8,952 nucleotides of DNA. It comes from Lachnospiraceae bacterium. Lineage in GTDB: Bacteria; Bacillota; Clostridia; Lachnospirales; Lachnospiraceae. The notes below the pieces were generated by a model. That model ran no database searches. It worked only from the letters and a program-made list of their open reading frames with translations, and was not told the origin of the DNA. The DNA lies in assembly GCA_017475845.1 (NCBI GenBank), contig JAFVEU010000028.1, forward strand, positions 1 to 8,952. The letters are read 5' to 3'. Below are positions 1 to 6,710 of this stretch, one piece after another; position 1 is the first letter of the stretch, and every line of letters begins with the position of its first letter. Both the position numbers and the translations under genes were made by a program.

Positions 1-78
1 CCGGAAGACTGGTGGAAGCTTATTGACGATACATCCTTTTCGAGAGAAGTGATTGAGATATCGTATAGTGCGGGATGA
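1..78 (+). other. Possible C-terminal tail of an off-window plus-strand ORF
   Basis: Reading frame 1 is open from the left edge to a TGA at 76-78 and would encode 25 residues beginning PEDWWKLIDDTSFSREV. I do not recognise the protein. The same stretch is also open on the minus strand (from an ATG at 83), so the coding strand is not certain, and no ribosome site supports the minus-strand reading. It may be the end of a neighbouring gene or more debris of the broken transposase that follows in the same frame. Confidence 0.25.
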
Positions 79-144
79 TGCATAGATCAGTAAGGATTCC
101 AGTCTTCCTGTTCCGGCAGAAAGTTCTCCGTTAAAACTGCATAA

Positions 145-375
145 AACCGTGTGTTTTCGGCACATGACACTTTATCTATGGGTATGCCGCTCTTTCTGAA
201 GAAGGCAACCTGCGACAGCGGTCTCGATTCGTCACTGCTATCCGTATTTGATCCTGATGAGACCAACCTTATACTTGATCTGGCGGCATATCTGCTTACA
301 TAGGAGACGGATGCCTTTCAGCATTATCCATCATATGGATGCGATCATAAGCAGGTATGTCTGATCCGTCTATGA
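145..375 (+). pseudogene. Decayed transposase fragment, IS1634/IS4-like
   Basis: No intact gene lies between the left edge and 383. Plus-strand frame 1 here gives a broken protein: a segment with MGMPLFLKKATCDSGL (about 178-225), then DETNLILDLAAYLLT (256-300), a TAG stop at 301, then ETDAFQHYPSYGCDHKQ (304-354) and a TGA at 373. From memory, this resembles the N-terminal region of IS1634-type DDE transposases, where an LDLAAY segment is followed by an E-[ST]-N-A-x-Q-Y/H-Y-P-x-Y-x-x-x-H block. Internal stops (TAA 142, TAG 301, TGA 373), the lack of a start and the missing catalytic region show a dead remnant. No terminal inverted repeats or target duplication were found in the window. The family call is from motif memory; the degenerate state is seen directly. 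Confidence 0.6.
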
Positions 376-382
376 GAGACTG

Positions 383-931
383 TCAGCAAACCGCAAGCTG
401 CTTCAGGGATCTGCCCTTCCTGCACATCTCCTGATACACCTTTGTACACCTCTTAAATCTGTCAGAGGTTTTCTCCGCTTTTTCGGGCTTTGAAAACGCC
501 TTCCAGCATCCGCAGTATTTAACGCCCTCACAGGGATGCTCCATAAAGCATGCAACATCCGACGGGGGATATCCCAGAAACAGACCTATCTCATGGGGGA
601 AATCCGAATTTTCGTTAAGGCGTCCGATCAGCTGGACTATACAGCGCTCCGGATCATCGCAGGCATACCCTCTCTTATTAAGGATCTTCAGCGCTTCAGG
701 ATCTCTCAGATCCTTTTTCAGATGCTTGGGACGGTATAAATATATCAATGTATATTCATCGGTCCTTTTTAAGGGTATCACGCGGATCCCCTTATTCCCA
801 AGTTCATGGTTCAGCTGCCTGACCTCGCTGTAGATATCGGTATCTTCAGTTGTTCGTATCGAAAAAAGATTTCCTGTTTTAATGCCTGCAAGGGTAGGAG
901 AACAATTATCAATGATCAGTTCTTCTGACAT
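383..931 (-). CDS. DUF3793 family protein
   Basis: This encodes a 182-residue, probably cytosolic protein of the uncharacterised DUF3793 family, common in Clostridia. Family features visible are an N-terminal SPTLAGIKTGNLF segment (residues 11-23), the signature FPHEIGLFLGYPPSDVACF (111-129), cysteines at 134, 140 and 142 in a KYCGCW context, a Cys in RCTKVY (about 161-166) and a GRSLKQL ending. Length and C-terminus look complete. There is no signal peptide or membrane segment. I start at the ATG at 929-931 because GGAGG lies five bases upstream (937-941); the longer reading from an ATG at 985 has no ribosome site. It follows the methyltransferase gene after 70 bases with no visible terminator between, so they probably form one operon under the operator-controlled promoter near 1850. 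The function of the family is unknown to me; the conserved cysteines hint at metal or redox chemistry, but that is inference. Confidence 0.85.
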   Translation of the reverse strand: MSEELIIDNCSPTLAGIKTGNLFSIRTTEDTDIYSEVRQLNHELGNKGIRVIPLKRTDEYTLIYLYRPKHLKKDLRDPEALKILNKRGYACDDPERCIVQLIGRLNENSDFPHEIGLFLGYPPSDVACFMEHPCEGVKYCGCWKAFSKPEKAEKTSDRFKRCTKVYQEMCRKGRSLKQLAVC

Positions 932-936
932 ATATA

Positions 937-941
937 CCTCC
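937..941 (-). promoter_or_regulatory. Ribosome binding site setting the DUF3793 start
   Basis: GGAGG on the minus strand, five bases before the ATG at 931. It decides for the 182-residue product over the N-terminally longer frame starting at 985. Confidence 0.8.
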
Positions 942-1001
942 GATGAGTCATCCGGCGAGCGTCCCAGCCCGCCGCGGATACGCATCTCTGCGCCGGTGCC
1001 G

Positions 1002-1781
1002 TTACCACTTAAATACGGCCAGTCTGTTGTTTATGTTTTTCCCGATGATGGCAAAAAGCTTTCCCCTTATCGAGTATTTCTTCATCTCCTCGTTGTAGCT
1101 CCTCTCGGAAACAAACTTAAGACGGGGTTCCAGTTCCAGATATTCCCTTCCGGACGTTGTTCCCCATCCTATGGTCGCATTTGTATTCTTTATGGCATCG
1201 TGTTTGCTTCCGTGCTTTTCAAGGAAGGGGGAATGGAGCTCTGCCAGCAGATATCCGTGGGGAAAACTGTCGCAGAGCATTTTAAGACAAGTCCTGACCT
1301 GTTCTTTCGAGAAATATTCCAGCACACCCTCCATGACGATCAGCGTCATATCCCTTTTGGGAAGGTTCTCCGTCCATTCGCTTTCCAGCGCACTGCCATC
1401 CAGCATGGTGCACCGTTCCCTGTCCTCATAAACCTTTCGCCTCACTGCTATCTGATCGGGCAGATCCACGTCAAACCATGTGATCCTACCGTTATCAACC
1501 TGTGCAAACTTGTCGTCAAAGCCGCATCCGAGATTGATACACAGGGCATCCGGATACATTCCGATAAGTCTTTTCAGTTCTTCACGAAACATTATCGTCC
1601 GTGCCACGACCCCTTCATGAGACAAAAAAGGATCAAATTTGCTCACATCCACACCCAGGGTATCTATTATCTCTTTTGCTTTCAGATCTTTGATCCGGGC
1701 ATTGGGCCTGGCCGTTTCACTGGCCTTGATCGCAAGAGGGATCAGGGCCGTTTCCTGAACATCACCGAATTGTAAATCCAT
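1002..1781 (-). CDS. Class I SAM-dependent methyltransferase, leucine carboxyl methyltransferase (LCM) family
   Basis: This encodes a 259-residue cytosolic methyltransferase. Visible landmarks are SAM motif I, INLGCGFDD (82-90), an acidic loop FDVDLPD (103-109) that should hold the SAM ribose, DGSALE (128-133) in the adenine-binding position, and VMEGVLEYFS (149-158) as the post-strand-4 motif. The LGCGxD...WFDVDLP combination is typical of the LCM/PPM-type family, whose members methylate small-molecule or protein carboxyls and polyketide-like acids; the substrate here cannot be read from sequence. The start is taken at 1781 because AAGGAG lies six bases upstream (1788-1793). An upstream in-frame ATG at 1808 lies only a few bases from the second operator and has only a weak GGAAG before it. 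The gene is the first of a two-gene unit with the DUF3793 gene and has its own strong, operator-flanked promoter. That suggests induction by a ligand the enzyme may act on, in the manner of detoxification genes (inference). Confidence 0.88.
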   Translation of the reverse strand: MDLQFGDVQETALIPLAIKASETARPNARIKDLKAKEIIDTLGVDVSKFDPFLSHEGVVARTIMFREELKRLIGMYPDALCINLGCGFDDKFAQVDNGRITWFDVDLPDQIAVRRKVYEDRERCTMLDGSALESEWTENLPKRDMTLIVMEGVLEYFSKEQVRTCLKMLCDSFPHGYLLAELHSPFLEKHGSKHDAIKNTNATIGWGTTSGREYLELEPRLKFVSERSYNEEMKKYSIRGKLFAIIGKNINNRLAVFKW

Positions 1782-1787
1782 CTGTTT

Positions 1788-1793
1788 CTCCTT
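1788..1793 (-). promoter_or_regulatory. Ribosome binding site setting the methyltransferase start
   Basis: AAGGAG on the minus strand, six bases before the ATG at 1781. It favours this start over the in-frame ATG at 1808, which lacks a comparable site. Confidence 0.75.
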
Positions 1794-1813
1794 CCGTGCA
1801 TCAAACATCTTCC

Positions 1814-1831
1814 GGTTAGACTCTGCTAACC
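1814..1831 (-). promoter_or_regulatory. Operator 2, palindrome at the transcription start
   Basis: The minus-strand sequence GGTTAGCAGAGTCTAACC is a palindrome with perfect six-base ends (GGTTAG/CTAACC). It begins right at the predicted transcription start (about 1832) and shares the half-site GGTTAGC with operator 1. The two centres (1822.5 and 1852.5) are exactly 30 bp apart, about three helical turns, so bound dimers would sit on the same DNA face. Confidence 0.65.
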
Positions 1832-1838
1832 AGTAGAC

Positions 1839-1867
1839 ATTATAATTAGCATTCGCTAACCTGTCAA
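1839..1867 (-). promoter_or_regulatory. Consensus sigma-70-type promoter of the methyltransferase-DUF3793 unit
   Basis: On the minus strand there is a perfect -35 TTGACA (1862-1867), a 17-bp spacer (1845-1861) and a perfect -10 TATAAT (1839-1844). Start of transcription is expected near 1832, giving a leader of about 50 bases before the ATG at 1781. A promoter this strong normally needs repression, which fits the operator that fills its spacer. Confidence 0.85.
1844..1861 (-). promoter_or_regulatory. Operator 1, palindrome filling the promoter spacer
   Basis: The core TTAGC-GAAT-GCTAA (minus strand; plus coordinates 1846-1859) is a perfect five-base inverted repeat lying between the -35 and -10 boxes, where a bound repressor would exclude RNA polymerase. 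It resembles MarR/SlyA-type sites (SlyA consensus TTAGCAAGCTAA), though with a four-base centre instead of two. The regulator is not encoded in the window, so the family assignment is inference. Confidence 0.7.
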
Positions 1868-1903
1868 GGGGGTGTACCTCCTGTATCAGTAACCCTTATA
1901 ATG

Positions 1904-1940
1904 AAAAAGCAGATTCCACATCAGGCAGAATCTGCTTTTT
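1904..1940 (-). terminator. Rho-independent terminator after the GH3 gene (may work both ways)
   Basis: There is a perfect 13-bp inverted repeat, AAAAAGCAGATTC (1904-1916) and GAATCTGCTTTTT (1928-1940), around an 11-base loop. It starts 10 bases after the GH3 stop. The A/T ends give a U-run on either strand (five T on minus, seven on plus), so it can end the four-gene cluster. It also insulates the next promoter, which lies about 37 bases further along the minus strand. Confidence 0.88.
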
Positions 1941-1950
1941 TATAATGTTT

Positions 1951-3687
1951 TTAATATCTTTCCCTGAGCGTAAAGAAGAATTTCTTCTTGATAGGAGTAT
2001 CTATGACTCTTACCGGCTTCAGCTGGTTGGGAGAGGTTCCCTTCCTTATCATCAGATCACGGTAAGCCTGATAGGTCTCATTCTGCAGGAAGATAAGTTC
2101 CATGGGAGAGAGCACCCCGGTCCTTATCTTGTCGCCGTAGGAGGGATTGGCCTGCATCATCTTGGCTTCTATAACATCCCTGTATCCGGCTATCTTTTCT
2201 TCAGGCACCTTCGTATCGGGCTCCATCAGGAAGACGTAATGCCCCGGCTCCGAATCCGTATCGGCATACACACTGTAATCATTGATCACAAGCTTCGTAT
2301 CCTTCATAAACTGCTCTATGGACCAGCGCACCGATTCCTCGTTTGTCTTCTCGCCCTGTATGGAGAGCATCTGACTCTTTCTGTATATGAACTGAAGCAT
2401 GGGAGCCTCATTGTAGAAACCGGTAACCCTTATCACATCCTTGATCCTGTATCTGTAGAAGCCTGACAGATTGGTGACCACGATCTCATACTCTTCCCCT
2501 TCTTCAAGCTGGTCTATGGTAAGAGTTGTGCTGTCATCATCTGCATTGGCTGGAATGAACTCATAGAATCCGCCCTCGGGCAGGAGCACATAGGAAGTAT
2601 CCCCCGCATGCCTTGCCGCTGCAAAGAGGCCCTCTGATGCGGCATAGGTAAGGTTGTTGTAGGGGATGTTTTTCCCGGTATACCTGCGCATCTTCTTGGA
2701 ATAAGTAAAGAAACCTCCCGTACCGATACCGGCGACAAACTGGAGATCCGGCCATATCCGGGTGAGTATCCCGTCAAAGCCTTTCCTGAACTCCTTCACA
2801 AGCTTCCTTGCCCGCTCCGGGCTGGGGCATAGGAGCTGCTCAAAGACCTTTCGCTGTTCATCGGGGATCTTTATACTGCTGTCGATCCTGCCGTGATATA
2901 TATCCTTACAGAGCATCTCCCAGTTGGCGCGGATATAATCGACCGTATCCACCAGCGCGGTCATGAAAGCTCCCACAAGAAATGTAACGTCCTCTCTTTC
3001 AAGAGCGAATCTTGCCCTCAGATACTTAAGGTCCATATCGCCCTGAGGATTGATGACGTCCCAGGGAGAGGTGAGGATATACTTTGTGATATCCTTGACC
3101 TGCTTCATGATATTTCCGGATATGGCCCCCTTGGGAACGCCGTGCTTTGTATCCTGAAATTTAAGTTCTATGAGATTGAGACCGAATCCCGGTTTTACGG
3201 AACGCCCCGTGGTGTTCCTGTAATATTTGTCTATAACCCCGAAACACAGGCCGGTTCCGTATTTGCTGTAGATATCCAGTTCCTCTTCGGACACGGGGAT
3301 ATGCTTCGGAACCCCCACACTCCCGGAGCTTAAGGCATAATGCTTCGGCGGTCTTACGGTCAGAAGGTTCTTTTCATCATCTTCCACCATACGCTTTATA
3401 TAAGGCTCATAATCATCATAGACGGAAAGAGGCACCTTCTCCTTATATTCCGAGATGCTGCCTATATGCGCAAAATCATACCGCTTTCCGTATTCCGTGT
3501 CCTTGTTCTCATCAAGGAGCTTCATCAAAAGCTCTTCGGACAGGGATATGGCACGTTTTGAATTGTTGTCTATATCACGGAGAGCCTTCCTGCCCCTGTA
3601 AACCAGCACCTTGGTTATACCCAGGTTCATTGCTGTCTCTTTTACCTTCGAGGATATTTCCCTAATATCCGAACCCTGTTTTTTCAT
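1951..3687 (-). CDS. GH3 auxin-responsive promoter family protein (acyl-AMP / acyl-acid amido synthetase-like)
   Basis: This encodes a 578-residue cytosolic member of the GH3 branch of the ANL adenylating enzymes. Plant relatives activate a carboxylic acid with ATP and join it to an amino acid; bacterial substrates are mostly unknown. Visible motifs are the phosphate loop YALSSGSVGVPKHIP (117-131), YAASEGLF (348-355) for adenine/acyl binding, and the family core TNLSGFYRYRIKDVIRVTGF (405-424) with its nucleotide-binding Asp417. These are followed by EAPMLQFIYR (427-436), GEKTNEESV (445-453) at the hinge to the mobile C-terminal domain, and a QLKPVRV end motif (555-561). The core has RIKDV where many relatives have R-x-G-D-V; Lys replaces the Gly but the Asp is kept. 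Length matches full GH3 proteins, with no signal peptide. GGAGG eight bases upstream (3696-3700) fixes the ATG. The STAS gene stops 14 bases upstream, so the two are almost certainly co-transcribed and co-translated. Linking it to signalling genes is unusual; acid and amine substrates are unknown. Confidence 0.9.
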   Translation of the reverse strand: MKKQGSDIREISSKVKETAMNLGITKVLVYRGRKALRDIDNNSKRAISLSEELLMKLLDENKDTEYGKRYDFAHIGSISEYKEKVPLSVYDDYEPYIKRMVEDDEKNLLTVRPPKHYALSSGSVGVPKHIPVSEEELDIYSKYGTGLCFGVIDKYYRNTTGRSVKPGFGLNLIELKFQDTKHGVPKGAISGNIMKQVKDITKYILTSPWDVINPQGDMDLKYLRARFALEREDVTFLVGAFMTALVDTVDYIRANWEMLCKDIYHGRIDSSIKIPDEQRKVFEQLLCPSPERARKLVKEFRKGFDGILTRIWPDLQFVAGIGTGGFFTYSKKMRRYTGKNIPYNNLTYAASEGLFAAARHAGDTSYVLLPEGGFYEFIPANADDDSTTLTIDQLEEGEEYEIVVTNLSGFYRYRIKDVIRVTGFYNEAPMLQFIYRKSQMLSIQGEKTNEESVRWSIEQFMKDTKLVINDYSVYADTDSEPGHYVFLMEPDTKVPEEKIAGYRDVIEAKMMQANPSYGDKIRTGVLSPMELIFLQNETYQAYRDLMIRKGTSPNQLKPVRVIDTPIKKKFFFTLRERY

Positions 3688-3701
3688 CAGCCTGTCCTCC
3701 G

Positions 3702-4019
3702 TTATTCTATGTTCATCACATCGGAGAAACCTGTCATATCAAAGACTTCCTTTACGTCTTCAGACATATTCCTGATCACCATGCTGCCCTGCTCGTCCAT
3801 TATATTCTGCGCATTGAGGAATACCCTGAGTCCCGCCGATGAGACAAAATCCACTTCCTTAAGGTCAAATTCCAGCTCTTTCACACCTTCAAGGTTATCA
3901 TTGATGAAAGCATCAAACTCCCTTGAAGTGTCCACATTGATCTCACCCTTCAGGGATACCTTAAGCCTGTTTCCTTCCTTCTCATGACTGATCTGAAATC
4001 CTTCGTTTTCTGCGCTCAT
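3702..4019 (-). CDS. STAS domain anti-anti-sigma factor (SpoIIAA/RsbV-like)
   Basis: This encodes a 105-residue single STAS domain, the usual size for SpoIIAA/RsbV-type antagonists. These small cytosolic proteins bind an RsbW-like kinase when unphosphorylated and are released when the kinase phosphorylates them; a PP2C phosphatase reverses this. The pattern VSLKGEINVDTS (21-32) and LEFDLKEVDFVSSAGLRVFL (49-68) is characteristic. Aligned with RsbV (D-S56-T-G-L), Ser61 in VSSAGL is the likely phosphorylation site, and the preceding Asp is replaced by Ser60. AAAGGAGG (4027-4034), seven bases upstream, gives a very strong start. The gene sits directly after a phosphatase/ATPase fusion that has the matching domains, so that protein is its probable partner. 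It has its own predicted promoter, so it could be made in excess over the membrane proteins. It is followed by the GH3 gene after 14 bases. Confidence 0.92.
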   Translation of the reverse strand: MSAENEGFQISHEKEGNRLKVSLKGEINVDTSREFDAFINDNLEGVKELEFDLKEVDFVSSAGLRVFLNAQNIMDEQGSMVIRNMSEDVKEVFDMTGFSDVMNIE

Positions 4020-4076
4020 AGTCTGACCTCCTTTGATATCCGATCTGTTTATTCCCTAATACAGTCGCCTTTTGAC

Positions 4077-4105
4077 ATTTTATCATTGCCGCATACAACT
4101 GACAA
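4077..4105 (-). promoter_or_regulatory. Predicted internal promoter of the STAS-GH3 pair
   Basis: On the minus strand, TTGTCA (4100-4105), a 17-bp spacer and TAAAAT (4077-4082) each differ from the sigma-70 consensus at one base. They lie in the 105-base gap between the phosphatase and STAS genes, giving a leader of about 50 bases. No terminator with a U-run was seen in this gap, so read-through from upstream is also likely. Confidence 0.55.
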
Positions 4106-4124
4106 CTTCCGCCTCTTTAAGGCA

Positions 4125-6710
4125 CTATAATGATTTTTTGATGCTGAGGACATTCCTGCCTTCTTTATACTCATATGTTATATCATCCATGGTCTTCTTC
4201 ACAAGAAAGATCCCAAGACCTCCCTTCGGGCGCTCCCTTGCAGACAATGTAAGATTCGGTTTTTCGGAGTTCAGCGGATTAAAGGGTACTCCGCTGTCTA
4301 TAAATCTGATGACCACAAATGACCGGTCAGGGGGGATCTCCATTCTGACCGTTATATCCCCTTTGCCGTCCCCGTAGGCATAAAAAGCGACATTTCCGTA
4401 TATCTCATCCACTGCCACATCTATCTGCCGCCTGGTCTTTTGGGAACAGTCCAGTGCTTTCAGCTCTCCGTTAATGAATCCCATAACCGCCGACAGGTTA
4501 TCAACCCCGGCTTCAACCGTGATCTCCTTTTGCTCTGTATTACCCTCCGTAACAGTACCCTGCGATCCCAGGTATTCTATGCACATCATTGTCAGATCAT
4601 CAAACTGCTCCGCATCCCCCACAAACCTTTTAACTTCACTGTCCACATTGGCGAGTATCTCTTCAACCGGTGCATCCGGCGCAATGTTGACCGCAGCAAG
4701 GGTTCTGTCCATTCCGAAGCGCTTCCTGTCCCCGTTTGTAGCCTCCGGCACTCCGTCCGTATACAGAAAGAGCTTGGATCCGGGCTTCATCACGATCTCA
4801 TAGTTGGTATATTTCATATTTTTCCTGCCGCCTATAACGAAACCGTGTTTGTCCTTTATTATCCCGAAGTCACTGTCCGGTTCCTTAAAGATGGGGAATT
4901 CGTGTCCTCCGTTTGACGCCACGAGCATTCCGGTACTGATCTCAAGAATTCCCACCCATACCGTAACAAACATATGCTCCTTATTATTGGCAAAGATAAG
5001 ATTATTGACTTTTTCAAGCACTCCGGCAGGATCCTTCATGGAAATGATCTGGCTCTGCAGCATGCTCTTTGCCATCATCATGAACATGGCCGCAGGTACT
5101 CCCTTACCGGATACGTCTGCCATGACCATGGCCAGATGATTCTCTCCCGCAAAGAAGAAATCATAGAAATCTCCTCCTACCTCCTTTGCCGGTGTCATGG
5201 AAGCGTATATATTGAACTCCGTCCTCTCCGGATATGCCGGGAATGTATTGGGCAGCATATCCGCCTGGATCTTTGTGGCAAGAGACAACTCCGTCATGAC
5301 TCTGGACTTCATGATCATCTCATCGACTATCTCATCCACATAATCTCTCATTTTAGCGGCCAGGGATTCAAAGCTTTCCGCCAGCACCTGTATTTCATCC
5401 CCGGTCCTGAATTCATCCTGAACTTCAAAGAACATGCTGGCGCCCTTCAGCTCAGTCAGGCTTTCTATCATCTTTGTAATGGGAGCGGTCCTCTTCTTCG
5501 TTCTGTAGCTTACGATGATATAGGAAAGGATCATGATAAGGATAAAGACCAGTACTGCAAATACGGCCGAAGTAAAATATGTTCTGTCTTCCCTGAGGAT
5601 CAGTTCCCGGGAGTATTCCTCCATATCCGAGCGGAGGTCCCTTGCGCTTTCCGTAACCTCATCCACTGCCACAAAAATAACCTGTGCCCATCCGGGAGTA
5701 ACTATCGATCCGTAAGCAGCGTAGAAATCCTCTCCGTCAACACTGACCTGCTCCACGCCGGTCTCCCCGGACAGTCCCTTATCTATGACCTTCCTAAGCT
5801 CCGGATTAAGACTGTCCCTGATATCCCCAGGATTATCAACACCTGTTTTCAGCTCCCCTTCCGTTCTGGAGGAATAGAACAGCTGTCCTTCCTTTGTTAT
5901 CAGGATCACAAATCCCGATTCTCCTATATCACGACCCTTCAGATAATAGGACATTCCTTCCATATGCATACAGCCTTCAATAACTGCCACGGCTTCGCCG
6001 TTCATATATACCGGAATGCTGTATACCACTTCATCATTTTCGTACAGGGGGCTTTCATCGCTTGATGCAAAGAACACATCTTCTTGACTGAGAGCTCCGT
6101 CAAACCACACGCACTCCCTGGCATCAAAGTCCATGACATTTCCCCTGTCATCGATCTTCTCATTAACCAGTCTGTCATAAGCCAGAGTCACTCCGTCCAT
6201 AGTGCTGATATAACTGTCAATGACATAATCCTCGGAAAGGACGATCTCCTGCATTATAGGCTCCAGATTAGCCATTTTCTGCATCAGCTCATAGGTGCCG
6301 GGGCTGATATTCCCATAACCCTCCGGCGCAAGGAGCACAAGCCCAGGGGTTCCCTCCGGGCCTTTCTTCGGAGGATCGATCTTCCTTGCCTTATAGTTCC
6401 CGGGATTACGGAACACATCTTCCACCTGGCTCTTTAAAGAGATAAGACCCTGCCTTGCGATACGGAATTCATCGTCTGTTCTCTCTATGGCAGATGCATT
6501 GAGAGACCCAAGGTTTTCCTCCGTTATATCCGTCATGGCCTTGCCGGATCTGTCCGACAGAAGCTCCAGCTGTTCCTTCTCTTCCGATACCGTTATGTTA
6601 TGAAGCCGGATCAGATGATACCCGAAAACAGCCAGGAAAACCAGTCCCATGGCCAGAGCAAACGCCGTAAATATAAGCATCATTTTTCCGGCGATCCCTC
6701 TATTCCTCAT
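4125..6710 (-). CDS. Membrane sensor PP2C/SpoIIE phosphatase fused to RsbW-like ATPase domain
   Basis: This encodes an 861-residue membrane protein. In order: short cytosolic N-terminus, TM1 (about 8-32), a large extracellular Cache-like sensor (33-378, with VWFDGAL at 201-207), TM2 (about 379-402), HAMP linker (403-455), a coiled lead-in ELSLATKIQADMLP (474-487), and a SpoIIE/RsbU PP2C phosphatase (about 495-714). The last part is a HATPase_c domain (about 727-861). Phosphatase metal ligands are in place: GGDFYD (512-517), ADVSGKGVPAA (531-541), TDGVPEA (651-657) and FDDLTM (703-708). The ATPase part has an N-box DEIYGNVAFYAY (768-779), DSGVPFNP (805-812) and GGLGIFLV (830-837), as in RsbW/SpoIIAB kinases. 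One chain therefore has domains that could both remove and add the phosphate on the neighbouring STAS protein. It starts within the 3' end of its paralogue (11-base overlap), with GGGGAG (6718-6723) seven bases upstream, implying translational coupling. The extracellular ligand is unknown. Confidence 0.93.
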   Translation of the reverse strand: MRNRGIAGKMMLIFTAFALAMGLVFLAVFGYHLIRLHNITVSEEKEQLELLSDRSGKAMTDITEENLGSLNASAIERTDDEFRIARQGLISLKSQVEDVFRNPGNYKARKIDPPKKGPEGTPGLVLLAPEGYGNISPGTYELMQKMANLEPIMQEIVLSEDYVIDSYISTMDGVTLAYDRLVNEKIDDRGNVMDFDARECVWFDGALSQEDVFFASSDESPLYENDEVVYSIPVYMNGEAVAVIEGCMHMEGMSYYLKGRDIGESGFVILITKEGQLFYSSRTEGELKTGVDNPGDIRDSLNPELRKVIDKGLSGETGVEQVSVDGEDFYAAYGSIVTPGWAQVIFVAVDEVTESARDLRSDMEEYSRELILREDRTYFTSAVFAVLVFILIMILSYIIVSYRTKKRTAPITKMIESLTELKGASMFFEVQDEFRTGDEIQVLAESFESLAAKMRDYVDEIVDEMIMKSRVMTELSLATKIQADMLPNTFPAYPERTEFNIYASMTPAKEVGGDFYDFFFAGENHLAMVMADVSGKGVPAAMFMMMAKSMLQSQIISMKDPAGVLEKVNNLIFANNKEHMFVTVWVGILEISTGMLVASNGGHEFPIFKEPDSDFGIIKDKHGFVIGGRKNMKYTNYEIVMKPGSKLFLYTDGVPEATNGDRKRFGMDRTLAAVNIAPDAPVEEILANVDSEVKRFVGDAEQFDDLTMMCIEYLGSQGTVTEGNTEQKEITVEAGVDNLSAVMGFINGELKALDCSQKTRRQIDVAVDEIYGNVAFYAYGDGKGDITVRMEIPPDRSFVVIRFIDSGVPFNPLNSEKPNLTLSARERPKGGLGIFLVKKTMDDITYEYKEGRNVLSIKKSL

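Noticed and set aside
320..342. Inverted repeat ATCCAT-cat-ATGGAT after the DUF3793 gene as a possible terminator
   Set aside because: It is short, has a bulge if extended and no U-run on either strand; it lies within the transposase remnant.
932..985. N-terminal extension of the DUF3793 protein from an ATG at 985
   Set aside because: There is no Shine-Dalgarno sequence before it, while GGAGG sits correctly before the ATG at 931, where family similarity begins.
882..1775. Long plus-strand open frame of 297 codons opposite the methyltransferase gene
   Set aside because: It lies antisense to a well-supported methyltransferase, has no recognisable domain, and its composition (many His, Cys, Ile, Phe) is that of a mirror frame.
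1841..1846. TATAAT on the plus strand as a plus-strand promoter
   Set aside because: It arises from the overlap with the minus-strand -10 box; no -35 lies at a proper distance and no plus-strand gene follows.
1876..1882. Strong AGGAGGT on the minus strand upstream of the methyltransferase promoter
   Set aside because: The only nearby start, a TTG nine bases on, runs three codons to a stop, and the site lies upstream of the predicted transcription start. It is probably chance or a relic.
4974..6065. Plus-strand open frame of 363 codons opposite the fused phosphatase
   Set aside because: It is antisense to conserved PP2C and sensor sequence, without domain or ribosome site.
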